A stretch of DNA of 64,000 nucleotides from assembly GCA_025964575.1 (NCBI GenBank), contig JAOPYO010000035.1, forward strand, positions 1 through 64,000, written 5' to 3'. A program made the translations under genes and the position numbers. Position 1 is the first letter of the stretch. The number at the start of each line of letters is the position of its first letter. Shown one piece after another: positions 28,665 through 38,358 of the stretch. This stretch comes from Actinomycetes bacterium. Lineage in GTDB: Bacteria > Actinomycetota > Actinomycetes > Streptosporangiales > Streptosporangiaceae. The notes under the pieces were generated by a model. That model was not told the DNA's origin, made no database searches, and worked only from the letters and a program-made list of their open reading frames with translations.

Positions 28665-29834
28665 GTGGACATCGAACCGAGTGCGGTTCCCGACGCTGCG
28701 CACGTCCCAAGGGTCGGCCTCGCGGTCATCGCGGCGGAGTGGACGCGGATCGGCTGTCTCGGGTTCGGTGGTCCCCCGGCGCACATCGCGTTGCTGCGCC
28801 GCCTGTGCGTCCAGAACCGGCAGTGGCTCTCCGCCGAGGAGTTCGAAGACGGCATCGCCGCCACCAACTTGCTGCCCGGACCGGCCTCCACCCAGCTCGC
28901 GATCTTCTGTGCCTGGCGGCTGCGCGGCACCGTCGGCGCGCTGGTCGGCGGGCTGTGTTTCATCGTTCCCGGCCTGATACTGATCCTCGGCCTGTCCATG
29001 GTGTTTCTGGCCGGCCACCCGCCACTGTGGGTTCGCGGCACCGCCGCCGGTATGGGCGCCGCAGTCGCCGCGGTCGCGGTCCACGCCGCCTCGGGGCTGA
29101 TCCCGGCCAGCCGGCGGCGGGCACAGCGGCCCGTCCGCTGGATCGCCTACCTGCTGCTCGGTGGCGGCGCGGCTACTCTCGCGGGACCCTACCTGGTCCT
29201 GGTGCTGATCGCGTGCGGAGCCACCGAGGTCGTCCTGCGGCGGCCCCGGACCGGACTGGCACATCACTCGATGTTGGTGGTCCCCGCGGTGGCGACGGGA
29301 GGTCTGGCGGCACTGGCCTGGGTCGCGCTCAAGGTCGGCGCCCTGTCCTACGGCGGCGGCTTCGTGATCATTCCGCTCATGCAGGCCGACGCGGTCCAGC
29401 ACTACCACTGGATGACCGCGGCGCAGTTCCTCAACGCCGTCGCCCTCGGCCAGATCACCCCCGGCCCGGTCGTGCAGACCGTCGCCGTCGTCGGATACGC
29501 CGCCGCAGGCATCGGCGGCGGCCTGCTCGCCGCCGCGATCGCCTTCGGCCCCTCCTTCGTCTTCGTCCTGGCCGGAGGCCCCCGCTTCGACCGGCTCCGC
29601 GCCAGCGCGACCGTGCAGGCGTTCCTCGACGGCGCCGGGCCCGCCGCGATCGGCGCCATCGCCGGCTCCGCGATCCCCTTGGCCATGGCCCTCACCCACC
29701 TGTGGCAGTTCGGCATCCTCACCGCCGCCGCGCTCTGGCTCTTCGCACTGCGCCGCGGCGTCGTGACCGCGCTCCTCGGCGCCGGCGCCCTCGGCGTGAT
29801 CGCCGCCCTGGCAGGCCTGACCACCGGCGTCTGA
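28665..29834 (+). CDS. chrA: Chromate transporter (ChrA family)
   Basis: Two-domain CHR: GCLGFGGPPAHIALLRR...NLLPGPASTQLAIFCAWRLRG; LSYGGGFVIIPLMQ...LGQITPGPVVQT. Confidence 0.9.
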   Translation: MDIEPSAVPDAAHVPRVGLAVIAAEWTRIGCLGFGGPPAHIALLRRLCVQNRQWLSAEEFEDGIAATNLLPGPASTQLAIFCAWRLRGTVGALVGGLCFIVPGLILILGLSMVFLAGHPPLWVRGTAAGMGAAVAAVAVHAASGLIPASRRRAQRPVRWIAYLLLGGGAATLAGPYLVLVLIACGATEVVLRRPRTGLAHHSMLVVPAVATGGLAALAWVALKVGALSYGGGFVIIPLMQADAVQHYHWMTAAQFLNAVALGQITPGPVVQTVAVVGYAAAGIGGGLLAAAIAFGPSFVFVLAGGPRFDRLRASATVQAFLDGAGPAAIGAIAGSAIPLAMALTHLWQFGILTAAALWLFALRRGVVTALLGAGALGVIAALAGLTTGV

Positions 29835-29860
29835 TCGTGGTATCCGGGGCGCCACTCTAG

Positions 29861-29904
29861 GCATGTCTCGTGGATCTCGTTCGTCGGGAGTGGCGATCCA
29901 GGGG
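29861..29904 (+). repeat. Short direct repeat, copy A (possible IS/MITE remnant)
   Basis: gcatgtctcgtggatctcgttcgtcgggagtggcgatccagggg; about 75-80% identical to 32098-32141. Confidence 0.4.
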
Positions 29905-29910
29905 CCGGGA

Positions 29911-29940
29911 CCTTGACATTGTAAGGTTGATCTTGAATTT
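29911..29940 (+). promoter_or_regulatory. Dispersed operator-like motif, copy 3 (CCTTGACATTGTAAGGTTGATCTTGAATTT)
   Basis: Shares ACATTGTAA core and spacing with 14316 and 21656; upstream of the sigma factor gene. Confidence 0.4.
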
Positions 29941-30112
29941 CCTCCGGCCCGATCATGATTCATGTCTCATTTACGGACGCAAAGGCTCTGCCAAACATGG
30001 TTTCCGCTGGTCGGGAACAACAGCGAGGTCCCGAGGCGTTCCGATTAATGCCGCACGAAAGTACATTCACGTCCTGTGGCCCACTGACCAGCGAAGGGAG
30101 GGAGGTGTCCTC

Positions 30113-31387
30113 ATGCCGCAAACCGCCCGAGTGACTTCCTCCGTGAAGCCGACCGAAATGCCCCTCGACGCGCTTCTCGAGCGTGGCAGGGCGCAAGGGC
30201 ACCTCTCCCTCAACGAGGTGCGTCAGGCGTTCGAGACCGCCGGGATCACCCCCGCCGAAGGCAGGTCCCTGCTGCGTGAGCTCTCCGACGGCGGAGTGCA
30301 GCTGGCCACCGAGGACGAGACCCCCGCCAAGGCCAAGACGACTCGAAAGCGGGCGGCCAAGACCACCTCCCCCACGGCGACCGCGTCGGAGGATGACGTG
30401 GATGAGGACGAGGACTTCGACCTCGAGCCCACCGCGGCCGAGCTGAATCCCACCAAGGACCTGGACGATCAGTCCTCGGTGATGGGCGATTCGGTCCACA
30501 CCTACCTCAAGGCGATCGGCCGGCGTCAGCTGCTCACCGCCGAGCAGGAGGTGGACCTCGCCAAGCGCATCGAGGCCGGCCTGTACGCCGAGCACAAGCT
30601 GGAAAGCGGAAAGCGGATCAGCCAGCAGACCCGCCAGGACCTCGAGTGGGTCGTCGAGGACGGCCAGCGGGCCAAGGCCCACATGCTCGAGGCCAACCTG
30701 CGGCTCGTCGTGTCGGTGGCAAAGAAGTACTCCGACCGGGGTCTCTCCCTGCTCGACGTGGTCCAGGAGGGCAACCTCGGCCTGATCAGGGCAGTGGAGA
30801 AGTTCGACTACACCAAGGGCTACAAGTTCTCCACCTACGCCATGTGGTGGATCCGGCAGGCCATACAGCGCGGCTTCGCCGACTCGGCCCGCACCATCCG
30901 GCTTCCCGTGCATGTGCTGGAGCTGCTCAGCAAGCTGAGCCGGATCGAGCGCGACATGCACCAGCGGCTCGGCCGCGAACCCACCCCGGAGGAGCTGGCC
31001 GAGGAGCTCGGCAAGACCCCTGAGGCGGTCCGGGAACTGCTGCGCACCAGCCGCCAGCCGATCAGCCTGGACTCCACCATCGGCGACGAGGGTGAGACCC
31101 GCATCGGTGACCTCATCGAGGACACCGACAGCCCTGAGGCCTCCGACCTGGTCGACCGGCAGATCATGGCCGCACAGCTGCGCCGCGCGCTCGGCGTGCT
31201 GTCGGCGCGCGAAGAGAAGATCATGGCGATGCGCTTCGGCCTGTACGACGGGACGCCGCGCACGCTCGACGAGATCGGCAAGCACCTGGGACTGACTCGG
31301 GAGCGGATCCGCCAGCTCGAGAAGGAGTCGCTGTCCAAGCTGCGGCATCCCAGCAACGCCCAGCCGCTGCTCGACTTCGCCGTGTAA
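30113..31387 (+). CDS. Sigma-70 family RNA polymerase sigma factor (group 1/2, SigA/HrdB-like)
   Basis: DVVQEGNLGLIRAVEKFDYTKGYKFSTYAMWWIRQAIQRGFAD; TLDEIGKHLGLTRERIRQLEKESLSKLRHPS. Confidence 0.93.
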   Translation: MPQTARVTSSVKPTEMPLDALLERGRAQGHLSLNEVRQAFETAGITPAEGRSLLRELSDGGVQLATEDETPAKAKTTRKRAAKTTSPTATASEDDVDEDEDFDLEPTAAELNPTKDLDDQSSVMGDSVHTYLKAIGRRQLLTAEQEVDLAKRIEAGLYAEHKLESGKRISQQTRQDLEWVVEDGQRAKAHMLEANLRLVVSVAKKYSDRGLSLLDVVQEGNLGLIRAVEKFDYTKGYKFSTYAMWWIRQAIQRGFADSARTIRLPVHVLELLSKLSRIERDMHQRLGREPTPEELAEELGKTPEAVRELLRTSRQPISLDSTIGDEGETRIGDLIEDTDSPEASDLVDRQIMAAQLRRALGVLSAREEKIMAMRFGLYDGTPRTLDEIGKHLGLTRERIRQLEKESLSKLRHPSNAQPLLDFAV

Positions 31388-31610
31388 ACACAACCCCCGT
31401 TCACGAGGGCCCACCGGATCAGCTGGCGGCCCCTCGCCATTTTTCTGGAGATGGGCCGTCCACGATCTGCTTCGCAGCCCCCACTGTCTGCCACTCGCGC
31501 CGCCCGTGGGCTAACCGGCGATTCTGCCATGTGGAAACCGCCTGAATCCGGGCATGATCCTAGACGGACCTGACACCGGTCCATGGACTCCCGGACCCGA
31601 GGAAAGATCA

Positions 31611-32096
31611 ATGGCGACGATCACCGTGAGCACGGATCTCTTGTCCCCTCCGGACAGGCTCTGGCCGCTTTTGATCGACTTCTCGGGATACGCCGACTGG
31701 ATGGTGGTCCACGACTCGTTCGTGACCGAGCCTCCGACCGATCCCGTTCCGGGCGATACCTTCGTCCAGCGGGGCACGGTCATGGGAGTCAGTGGCGAGG
31801 TCGAGTGGACCGTGGACGCCGTCGACGTGCCGCACCGTGTCGAGTTGTCCGCGGACGGTCCCGGGAACACCCGCCTGCGCGTCTGCTTTCTTCTCGCTCC
31901 CTCCGTGAGAGGTTCCCAGCTGACCTGTGTCTACGAGATCACCGGCCCGCGGATGATCGGCCTGCTGGTCCGGGCCGGCAAGAAGGAGGCGGAGAGGCAC
32001 ACCCGCGCCTCGATGGCCCGGCTGGACGCCCTGGCGCAGGTGACCCCGATCGGTCGCCGGCCCGGGCACGCGGAGCCCGAGGAAGCGGCCGGATAG
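31611..32096 (+). CDS. SRPBCC (polyketide cyclase/START-like) family protein
   Basis: ATITVSTDLLSPPDRLWPLLIDFSGYADWMVVHDSF... Confidence 0.8.
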   Translation: MATITVSTDLLSPPDRLWPLLIDFSGYADWMVVHDSFVTEPPTDPVPGDTFVQRGTVMGVSGEVEWTVDAVDVPHRVELSADGPGNTRLRVCFLLAPSVRGSQLTCVYEITGPRMIGLLVRAGKKEAERHTRASMARLDALAQVTPIGRRPGHAEPEEAAG

Positions 32097-32097
32097 G

Positions 32098-32141
32098 GCC
32101 TGTCCCATGGATCTCGTCCGTCACGAGCGGCGATGCCCGGC
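32098..32141 (+). repeat. Short direct repeat, copy B (possible IS/MITE remnant)
   Basis: gcctgtcccatggatctcgtccgtcacgagcggcgatgcccggc; see 29861. Confidence 0.4.
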
Positions 32142-32210
32142 TGGACGCATCGCAAGGCGGAGAAGGACGCGGACCGGTGCTCGCCGTTGGTGTCGACACT
32201 TACTGCAAGA

Positions 32211-33011
32211 TCACGGCGATTGAGGGGCGAACTGCATGATGGAGAAGAAGGCGCCGCTCGGATCGCCCAGCACGGCGAACCGGCCGATCGGGATGTCCGT
32301 GGGCGAGACCGAAACGGTGCCGCCCAGCTCGATCGCCCTGGCAGCCGAGGCGTCGCAGTCCTCGACCGCGAAGTAGGGCATCCAGTGCGGCGGGACCTCG
32401 GCGGGCCACATCTCGTTCATCTGGATCATGCCTGCGACGGAAGGTCCGCCCAGCTTCCACTCGGTGTAGGTGGAAGAACCGAACGCGGTGGTCTCCCCCT
32501 GCCAGCCGAAGACCTCGCGGTAGAACTCCTTCGCCTTGTCGATGTCCCTGCAGGCCAGCTCGCTCCAGCAGTAGGTGTTCGGATCGTTGACGAAGCCGGC
32601 GCCCTGGAACGCGAGCGGCTGCCACGCCCCGATGACCGCGCCCTGGTCGTCGGCGAAGATCGCGATGCGGCCCTGGCCCATGACCTCCATCGGCTCCATG
32701 AGCACGGTGCCGCCGGCCTCGGTGACCTTCTTGGCCGTGGCGTCCACATCGGCGACGCTGACGTAGGTGGTCCAGGCCGGCGGCTGCCCCTCGTTCATGA
32801 TCGGCATCACCGCGGCCAGCTCGTGGCCGTTGATGCCGCCCAGTGTGTCGGCCATGGTAAAGAACGTGTAGCCGCCGGCCGCAGGGTCGGGGCTCGTATG
32901 CGCGTCCCAGCCGAACAGGCCCCCATAGAAGGCCTTCGCCACGGCGAGATCCGGGCTGGAGAGATCCACCCAGCACGGGGTGCCGGGCTCGTACGACGTC
33001 ATCTGCGGCAT
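32211..33011 (-). CDS. VOC family protein (tandem glyoxalase domains)
   Basis: CWVDLSSPDLAVAKAFYGGLFGW and CWSELACRDIDKAKEFYREVFGW. Confidence 0.9.
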   Translation of the reverse strand: MPQMTSYEPGTPCWVDLSSPDLAVAKAFYGGLFGWDAHTSPDPAAGGYTFFTMADTLGGINGHELAAVMPIMNEGQPPAWTTYVSVADVDATAKKVTEAGGTVLMEPMEVMGQGRIAIFADDQGAVIGAWQPLAFQGAGFVNDPNTYCWSELACRDIDKAKEFYREVFGWQGETTAFGSSTYTEWKLGGPSVAGMIQMNEMWPAEVPPHWMPYFAVEDCDASAARAIELGGTVSVSPTDIPIGRFAVLGDPSGAFFSIMQFAPQSP

Positions 33012-33170
33012 TGCCGTCTCCTCGTCGCGGTCACTGATGAGCCCCCGCTGGAGAGCCCGAGGCGAGCCTTCGGCGGCGGGCATTCCCGGCCAGCCTAGAA
33101 CCGGCTGCGCAAAACCATGCACTGTTCACGGAAAACAGGGACCAAGGTTCGGCGAACCTCCCGACCTGGT

Positions 33171-33890
33171 TCAGCCTGCGGCGGCCACCTGGGATCCCAG
33201 CCGGCCGCGGACGAGGGCCTCGTCATAGCGGCGCAGGATCAGCCGGGCCACGGCGTCGTGCGCGCCGATCGGCGGGCCGACGTGGTCGGCCCCGGCCGCG
33301 AGCGTCCGGTCATGGAAGAAACCCGGCGCCAGCAGGTACGACGCGACCGCGACACGACGGGCCCCACGGCGCCTCAGATCATCGACGACGGCCGCCAGCG
33401 ACGGTTCACCGGCGGCGACGAATCCATAGGACACCGGGCGCTGCAGCCGGCGGGCGAGCAGACGTGCGGCGACGCGCACATCGGAGATCCCTGCCGGGTC
33501 GGAGGAGCCGGCGGCGCCGAGCACGACGGCGTCCGCTTTCCGGCCGGCCGAGAGCCGGTCCACGAGTGCGGCCCCGAGCAGCGAGTGCGGGCCCAGCGGG
33601 CGTGCCATCACGGTGTGCCCGTTCCAGCCATCTGACGAGAGCCTCAAGCGGCCGGGGATGTCGACCAGCGCGTGGTATCCGCGTGCCAGCATGAGCGGGA
33701 CGGCGATGACCGGGCCGTCCGCGACCGCCGCCACGTCCTCCAGCAGGGGGCTCGCGATCTCGGCGTAGGCCTCGGCGACCTCTAGCCAAGGTCGCAGCGC
33801 CCGCACCCGATCCAGCAGCGCACGTACGGTCTCGGGGCCCGCCGGATTGCGGGTGCCGTGTGCGACCGCGAGCAGAGTGGGGGTGCTCAT
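33171..33890 (-). CDS. Sirohydrochlorin chelatase (CbiX-type)
   Basis: LLAVAHGTRNPAGPETVRALLDRVR...IAVPLMLARGYHALVDIPGR; next to nir genes. Confidence 0.88.
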   Translation of the reverse strand: MSTPTLLAVAHGTRNPAGPETVRALLDRVRALRPWLEVAEAYAEIASPLLEDVAAVADGPVIAVPLMLARGYHALVDIPGRLRLSSDGWNGHTVMARPLGPHSLLGAALVDRLSAGRKADAVVLGAAGSSDPAGISDVRVAARLLARRLQRPVSYGFVAAGEPSLAAVVDDLRRRGARRVAVASYLLAPGFFHDRTLAAGADHVGPPIGAHDAVARLILRRYDEALVRGRLGSQVAAAG

Positions 33891-35065
33891 CCAACCCCTT
33901 CTACCCTGGCCGCCGGGTCAAAGGCCAGCCGGTATCCGCGCTTCACCACGGTCTCGACGATGCCGGAGCGGCCGAGTCCCCGGCGCAGCCGGGCCACGGC
34001 CATCTCCACCGCGTGCTCGTCGGCATGTGGGCGGCCGTCCCGGGCGAAGGCGGAGCCGTTGGCCACGACTCGGCTGGGCAGAACCCCGCACAGCTCGGCG
34101 CGGGACACCACGTGCCCGGGACGCCGGGCCAGTGCGCGCAGTATCGCCATCGGAGCCGGCGCGATCGGGCGGAGCTGGCCGTCGAGGACGACGGCGTGGC
34201 CGCGCAGTTCCAGCGCGTGCCCGCGCACGTGCAACCTGCTGGCCCTGCGCAGCGGCAGGTCCTGCACGAGGGCACGGACCAGGGCACCGATGCGCGCCCG
34301 TTCCGGCTGTACGGTCGGCACCCCCCGTTCGTCGAGGGGCTGGGCGGTGACCGGCCCGACGCAGGCCGCCACGACGTGGGTGCGCAGCGCCTCCAGCAGT
34401 GCTTCCTCCAAGCCGTCCTCGGCGGCGACCGCGAGGGTGGCGACGACCGCGGGCGCGCTGGTGAAGGTGATGGCGTCGACCGTGCCCGCGACCGCCTGCC
34501 CGACCAGCCGGCGCAGCGGGGTCGAGTCGTCGGTGCGCGACCACCGGTAGACGGGGATCTCCACCACCTCGGCGCCGGCTCTGCGCAGGGCGTCGGTGAA
34601 CTCGGGGAGTGGCTCGCCGTAGAGCTGGACGGCGATCCGGGCCCCGGCCACTCCTCCGGCGAGCAGGTGATGGAGCACCTCGGTGCAGCTCTCCGACTCC
34701 GGCGACCACTCCTCCTGGAGGCCTGCCGACCGGATCGCCCCGCGGGCCTTGGGGCCCCGGGCGAGAATGCGCACTCTGGTGAACCGGTCGATCAGGTCGT
34801 CGCGCAGTCCCCATCCGTCGGCGGTCTCGAGCCAGGCGCGGAAGCCGATGCCCGTGGTGACCACCACATAGTCAAGGGACTGCGCGATGCAGTCCTCGGT
34901 CGCGTGCAACAGCTCCGCGTCGTCGGAGAGCGGCACGAGACGGATCGCTGGAGCGTGCACGACGCGGGCGCCGCGCCGCTCCAGCAGGGATGCCAGCTCC
35001 TCGTGACGGCGGGCTGCGGTCACCCCGACGGCGAATCCGGCCAGCGGCTCACCCTCGGCATTCAT
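33887..35065 (-). CDS. nnaR: Uroporphyrinogen-III synthase domain fused to OmpR-type winged helix; NnaR-like nitrate assimilation regulator
   Basis: HemD-like N-terminal (FAVGVTAARRHEELASLLERRGARVVHAPAIRLVPL), C-terminal wHTH (AILRALARRPGHVVSRAELCGVL...VARLRRGLGRSGIVETVVKRGYRLA); 4-bp overlap with the chelatase. Confidence 0.8.
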   Translation of the reverse strand: MNAEGEPLAGFAVGVTAARRHEELASLLERRGARVVHAPAIRLVPLSDDAELLHATEDCIAQSLDYVVVTTGIGFRAWLETADGWGLRDDLIDRFTRVRILARGPKARGAIRSAGLQEEWSPESESCTEVLHHLLAGGVAGARIAVQLYGEPLPEFTDALRRAGAEVVEIPVYRWSRTDDSTPLRRLVGQAVAGTVDAITFTSAPAVVATLAVAAEDGLEEALLEALRTHVVAACVGPVTAQPLDERGVPTVQPERARIGALVRALVQDLPLRRASRLHVRGHALELRGHAVVLDGQLRPIAPAPMAILRALARRPGHVVSRAELCGVLPSRVVANGSAFARDGRPHADEHAVEMAVARLRRGLGRSGIVETVVKRGYRLAFDPAARVEGVG

Positions 35066-35248
35066 GGATTATCGCGCCCCTTTGTCGGTGTCCCCTGTTG
35101 CATTCGGTCACGTACGGTCGCCGCCGGGCCGGCGGTGACCGCGCGGGGAGGTGCGGCGTTGGCCGGGCCTGTGAACCGTGAACCACGGCTCGGACCATCC
35201 ACACGGTCGGTGCAGCTGGACATTCCCGGTCCTGGATCGGGGAGGACG

Positions 35249-35602
35249 TCAAGGCAGTGCCACCTCCACACGGTCCCCGGCCCGGGACCTGCGGATGGCG
35301 AAAACGGGCACAGCCTGGTCCGGGTCGTCCAGGCAGCGTCCGGTACGCAGGTCGAAGACCTGCTTGTACATCGGCGAGGCCACCGTGGGGATCCCCTCCC
35401 GGGTGCCGAGGATGCCGCGTGCCAGGACATAGGCGCCGCTGAACGGGTCGTAGTTCGACAGGGCGTACAACTCGCCGTCGAAAGTGCGGAAGACCGCGAC
35501 CTGGGTCCCGTCGATGAGCGCGCACGCGCCCCGCTCGGGCATCAGATCGTCGTATGCGCAGACGTCGACCCAGCGGGTCGTCGTGCCAGCGAGCACCGTC
35601 AT
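35249..35602 (-). CDS. nirD: Nitrite reductase (NADH) small subunit
   Basis: WVDVCAYDDLMPERGACALIDGTQVAVFRTFDGELYALSNYDPFSGA; overlaps nirB. Confidence 0.93.
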   Translation of the reverse strand: MTVLAGTTTRWVDVCAYDDLMPERGACALIDGTQVAVFRTFDGELYALSNYDPFSGAYVLARGILGTREGIPTVASPMYKQVFDLRTGRCLDDPDQAVPVFAIRRSRAGDRVEVALP

Positions 35603-38163
35603 CGGTGCATCACCTCCAGCTGGGGGCCGGCCACGAGGACCGGCTTGATCTGGTCACGTTCCGGCTCGAACGCGATGCTCGGGTCCGGCGTGTCGGGGGC
35701 GTTGACGAAGGAGACGAAGCGGCGCAGCTTGGCCGGGTCCTCGAGGGTGTCGCGCCACTCGTCGGAGTAGGCGTCGACATGGTGGTCCATGGCGGCGTCA
35801 AGCTCGGCGCAGATGCCGAGCCGGTCGTCGACGATCACCTCACGCAGATAGCCGAGGCCGCCTTCGAGGCTCTCCAGCCAACTCGCCGTCCGCTGCAGCC
35901 GATCGGCCGTGCGGATGTAGAACATGAGGAACCGGTCGATGTAGCGGACCAGCTCCTCGTCGCTCAGATCGGTGGCGAACAGGTCGGCGTGCCGGGGACG
36001 CATCCCCCCGTTGCCGGCGAGGTAGAGATTCCAGCCGTTCTCCGTGGCGATGATCCCGAAGTCCTTGCCCTGAGCCTCCGCGCACTCGCGGGCGCAGCCG
36101 GACACAGCAGACTTGAGCTTGTGCGGGGCGCGCAACCCCCGGTAACGCAGCTCCATCCGGATCGCCATGGCGACCGAGTCCTGCACGCCATACCGGCACC
36201 AGGTCGAGCCGACGCACGACTTCACCGTGCGCAGCGCCTTGCCGTAGGCGTGACCGGACTCGAATCCCGCACCGACCAGCCGCTGCCAGATCTGGGGCAG
36301 CTGCTCGACCCGGGCGCCGAAGAGATCGATCCGCTGGCCTCCGGTGATCTTGGTGTAGAGCCCGAAGTCGCGGGCCACCTCACCGATGACGATCAGCTTG
36401 TCGGGGGTGATCTCACCGCCCGGGATCCGCGGCACCACCGAGTAGGTGCCGTTCTTCTGCAGATTGGCGAGAAAGTGGTCGTTGGTGTCCTGCAGGACCG
36501 CCTGCTCACCGTCCAGGATGTGGCCGATGCCCAGGGCCGGGCCGAGACTGGCCAGGATCGAGGCCACGGCGGGCTTGCAGATGTCGCAGCCGCGCCCCTG
36601 ACCGTGCTCCGTGATCAGCCGGGTGAAGGTGGTGATACCGCGTACCCGGACGATGTCGAACAGCTCGGCCCGGCTGTGGTCGAAGTGCTCGCAGAGCGCG
36701 TTGGAGATGACAGCGCCGGCGGCGGTGAGCTCGGCGTTGAGGATCTGCTTCACCAGCGGCACGCAACTGCCGCAGCTGGTGCCGGCCTTGGTGCAGCTCT
36801 TCACCGAGGGGACGTCCATCAGCATGTCGTCGCGGATGGTGCAGCGGATCGTCTCCGCCGTGACGTTGTTGCAGCTGCAGATGATGGTCGAACCAGGCAG
36901 GTCACCACCCGCTGCCTCGGTGCCTCCGAACAGCGCCTGCTCGGGGGAGCCGGGCAGCTGCCCGCCGACGAAGGCCCGCAGCGACGGGTAGGATTCGGCG
37001 TCGCCGACCAGCACTCCACCCAGCAGAGTCTGGGCATCGTCGCTGACGATGAGCTTCTTGTAAACTCCGGCGACCGGGTCGGTATAGGTCACGCCCAGCG
37101 CGCCCCGGGCCTCGGCGAACGGGTCGCCGAAGCTGGCCACGTCGACGCCCATCAGCTTCAGTTTGGTGGACAGATCGGCACCGGGGAACGTCGCCGTGCT
37201 CGTCTCGCCCTTCAGCAGCCGGTCCGCGACCACCTCGGCCATCGAGAAGCAGGGACCGACCAGCCCGTAGACCATCCCGCCGACGAGCGCGCACTCACCG
37301 ACGGCGTAGACAGCGGGGTCCGAGGTGCGGCAGGACTCGTCGACGACGATGCCGCCGCGCTCCCCCACCGGCAGCCCGCAGCCGCGCGCCAGTTCGTCGC
37401 GCGGCCGGATGCCGGCCGAGAAGACCACGATCTCGGCAGCGATCTCTGATTCGTCGGTGAGGTTCACCCGGGCGACCCGGCCGTGCTCGCCGGCCGCCAG
37501 ACCCGCCATCGGAGTGCCCGCGTGCACGGTCAGCCCGAGCGCCTCGATGTGCCGGCGTAGCATGGCGCCGCCGCCCTCGTCGAGCTGGCGGGGCATCAGC
37601 CACGGCGCCACCTCGACGACGTGTGTGTCCAGGCCCAGTCCCTGCAGCGCCCGTGCGGCCTCGAGGCCGAGAAGTCCGCCACCGACGACCGCTCCACCGA
37701 CCCGTGGGTCACCAGGGGCCGTCGCGCTGAGCCGCTCGGCCGCGTACGTGCGCAGCGCGTCCAGGTCCTCGATGGTCCGGTAGACGAAGACGCCGGGCAG
37801 TTCCTTGCCCTGCACCGGCGGGACGAACGGCGCCGACCCGGTCGCCAGCACCAGTGCGTCGTAGCCGATGGTCGCGCCCGATCCCGTCGTGACCGTACGG
37901 CTCGTACGATCGATCGCGACGACCGGGTCACCGGTCAGCAGCGTCACGTCGGGGCCGTGCGCGGGATATCCGAGATCCGCGTCCTCGGTCAGGTAGGAGG
38001 TCAGGGCCACTCGGTCATAGGCCGGACGGATCTCCTCACCGATCACCGTGATCTGCCAGCCGCCGACGGTGTCCCGCTCACGCAGCGCTTCGACCAGGTG
38101 GTGGCCGGTCGGACCGTGTCCGACCACGACCAGCCGCGAGCCGCTGTTTCCTCGGACATCCAT
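35599..38163 (-). CDS. nirB: Nitrite reductase (NADH) large subunit
   Basis: LVVVGHGPTGHHLVEALRERD; BFD cysteines CSCNNV/CTKAGTSCGSC; siroheme motif CVGSTWCRYG and SAVSGCARECAEAQGKDFG. Confidence 0.96.
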   Translation of the reverse strand: MDVRGNSGSRLVVVGHGPTGHHLVEALRERDTVGGWQITVIGEEIRPAYDRVALTSYLTEDADLGYPAHGPDVTLLTGDPVVAIDRTSRTVTTGSGATIGYDALVLATGSAPFVPPVQGKELPGVFVYRTIEDLDALRTYAAERLSATAPGDPRVGGAVVGGGLLGLEAARALQGLGLDTHVVEVAPWLMPRQLDEGGGAMLRRHIEALGLTVHAGTPMAGLAAGEHGRVARVNLTDESEIAAEIVVFSAGIRPRDELARGCGLPVGERGGIVVDESCRTSDPAVYAVGECALVGGMVYGLVGPCFSMAEVVADRLLKGETSTATFPGADLSTKLKLMGVDVASFGDPFAEARGALGVTYTDPVAGVYKKLIVSDDAQTLLGGVLVGDAESYPSLRAFVGGQLPGSPEQALFGGTEAAGGDLPGSTIICSCNNVTAETIRCTIRDDMLMDVPSVKSCTKAGTSCGSCVPLVKQILNAELTAAGAVISNALCEHFDHSRAELFDIVRVRGITTFTRLITEHGQGRGCDICKPAVASILASLGPALGIGHILDGEQAVLQDTNDHFLANLQKNGTYSVVPRIPGGEITPDKLIVIGEVARDFGLYTKITGGQRIDLFGARVEQLPQIWQRLVGAGFESGHAYGKALRTVKSCVGSTWCRYGVQDSVAMAIRMELRYRGLRAPHKLKSAVSGCARECAEAQGKDFGIIATENGWNLYLAGNGGMRPRHADLFATDLSDEELVRYIDRFLMFYIRTADRLQRTASWLESLEGGLGYLREVIVDDRLGICAELDAAMDHHVDAYSDEWRDTLEDPAKLRRFVSFVNAPDTPDPSIAFEPERDQIKPVLVAGPQLEVMHR

Positions 38164-38185
38164 GGGGTGATCCTCAGCAGGAGCC

Positions 38186-38225
38186 GTTTCGCTGCGGGGT
38201 CCCCTTTGTCACCGCCGTGTTAAAA
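38186..38225 (-). promoter_or_regulatory. Shared about 40-bp upstream element of nirB
   Basis: TTTTAACACGGCGGTGACAAAGGGGACCCCGCAGCGAAAC (minus strand); about 29/40 identical to the nitrate reductase upstream element, at the same 23-bp distance from a start codon. Confidence 0.5.
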
Positions 38226-38358
38226 GAAGCTAACTTTGAGATGTGTTCGTGGTCATCACGTGACCAACGCCCCGTAGTCGGCCATATCCGACTGGTAAAC
38301 ACCAAAACCCCACCGTCAACGCTGGTCAACGGCGAGGCTCCAGAGCTGCTCTCCTCGG

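Noticed and set aside
33860-35770. 636-aa plus-strand ORF opposite nnaR/nirD
   Set aside because: Shadow ORF spanning two well-supported minus-strand genes.
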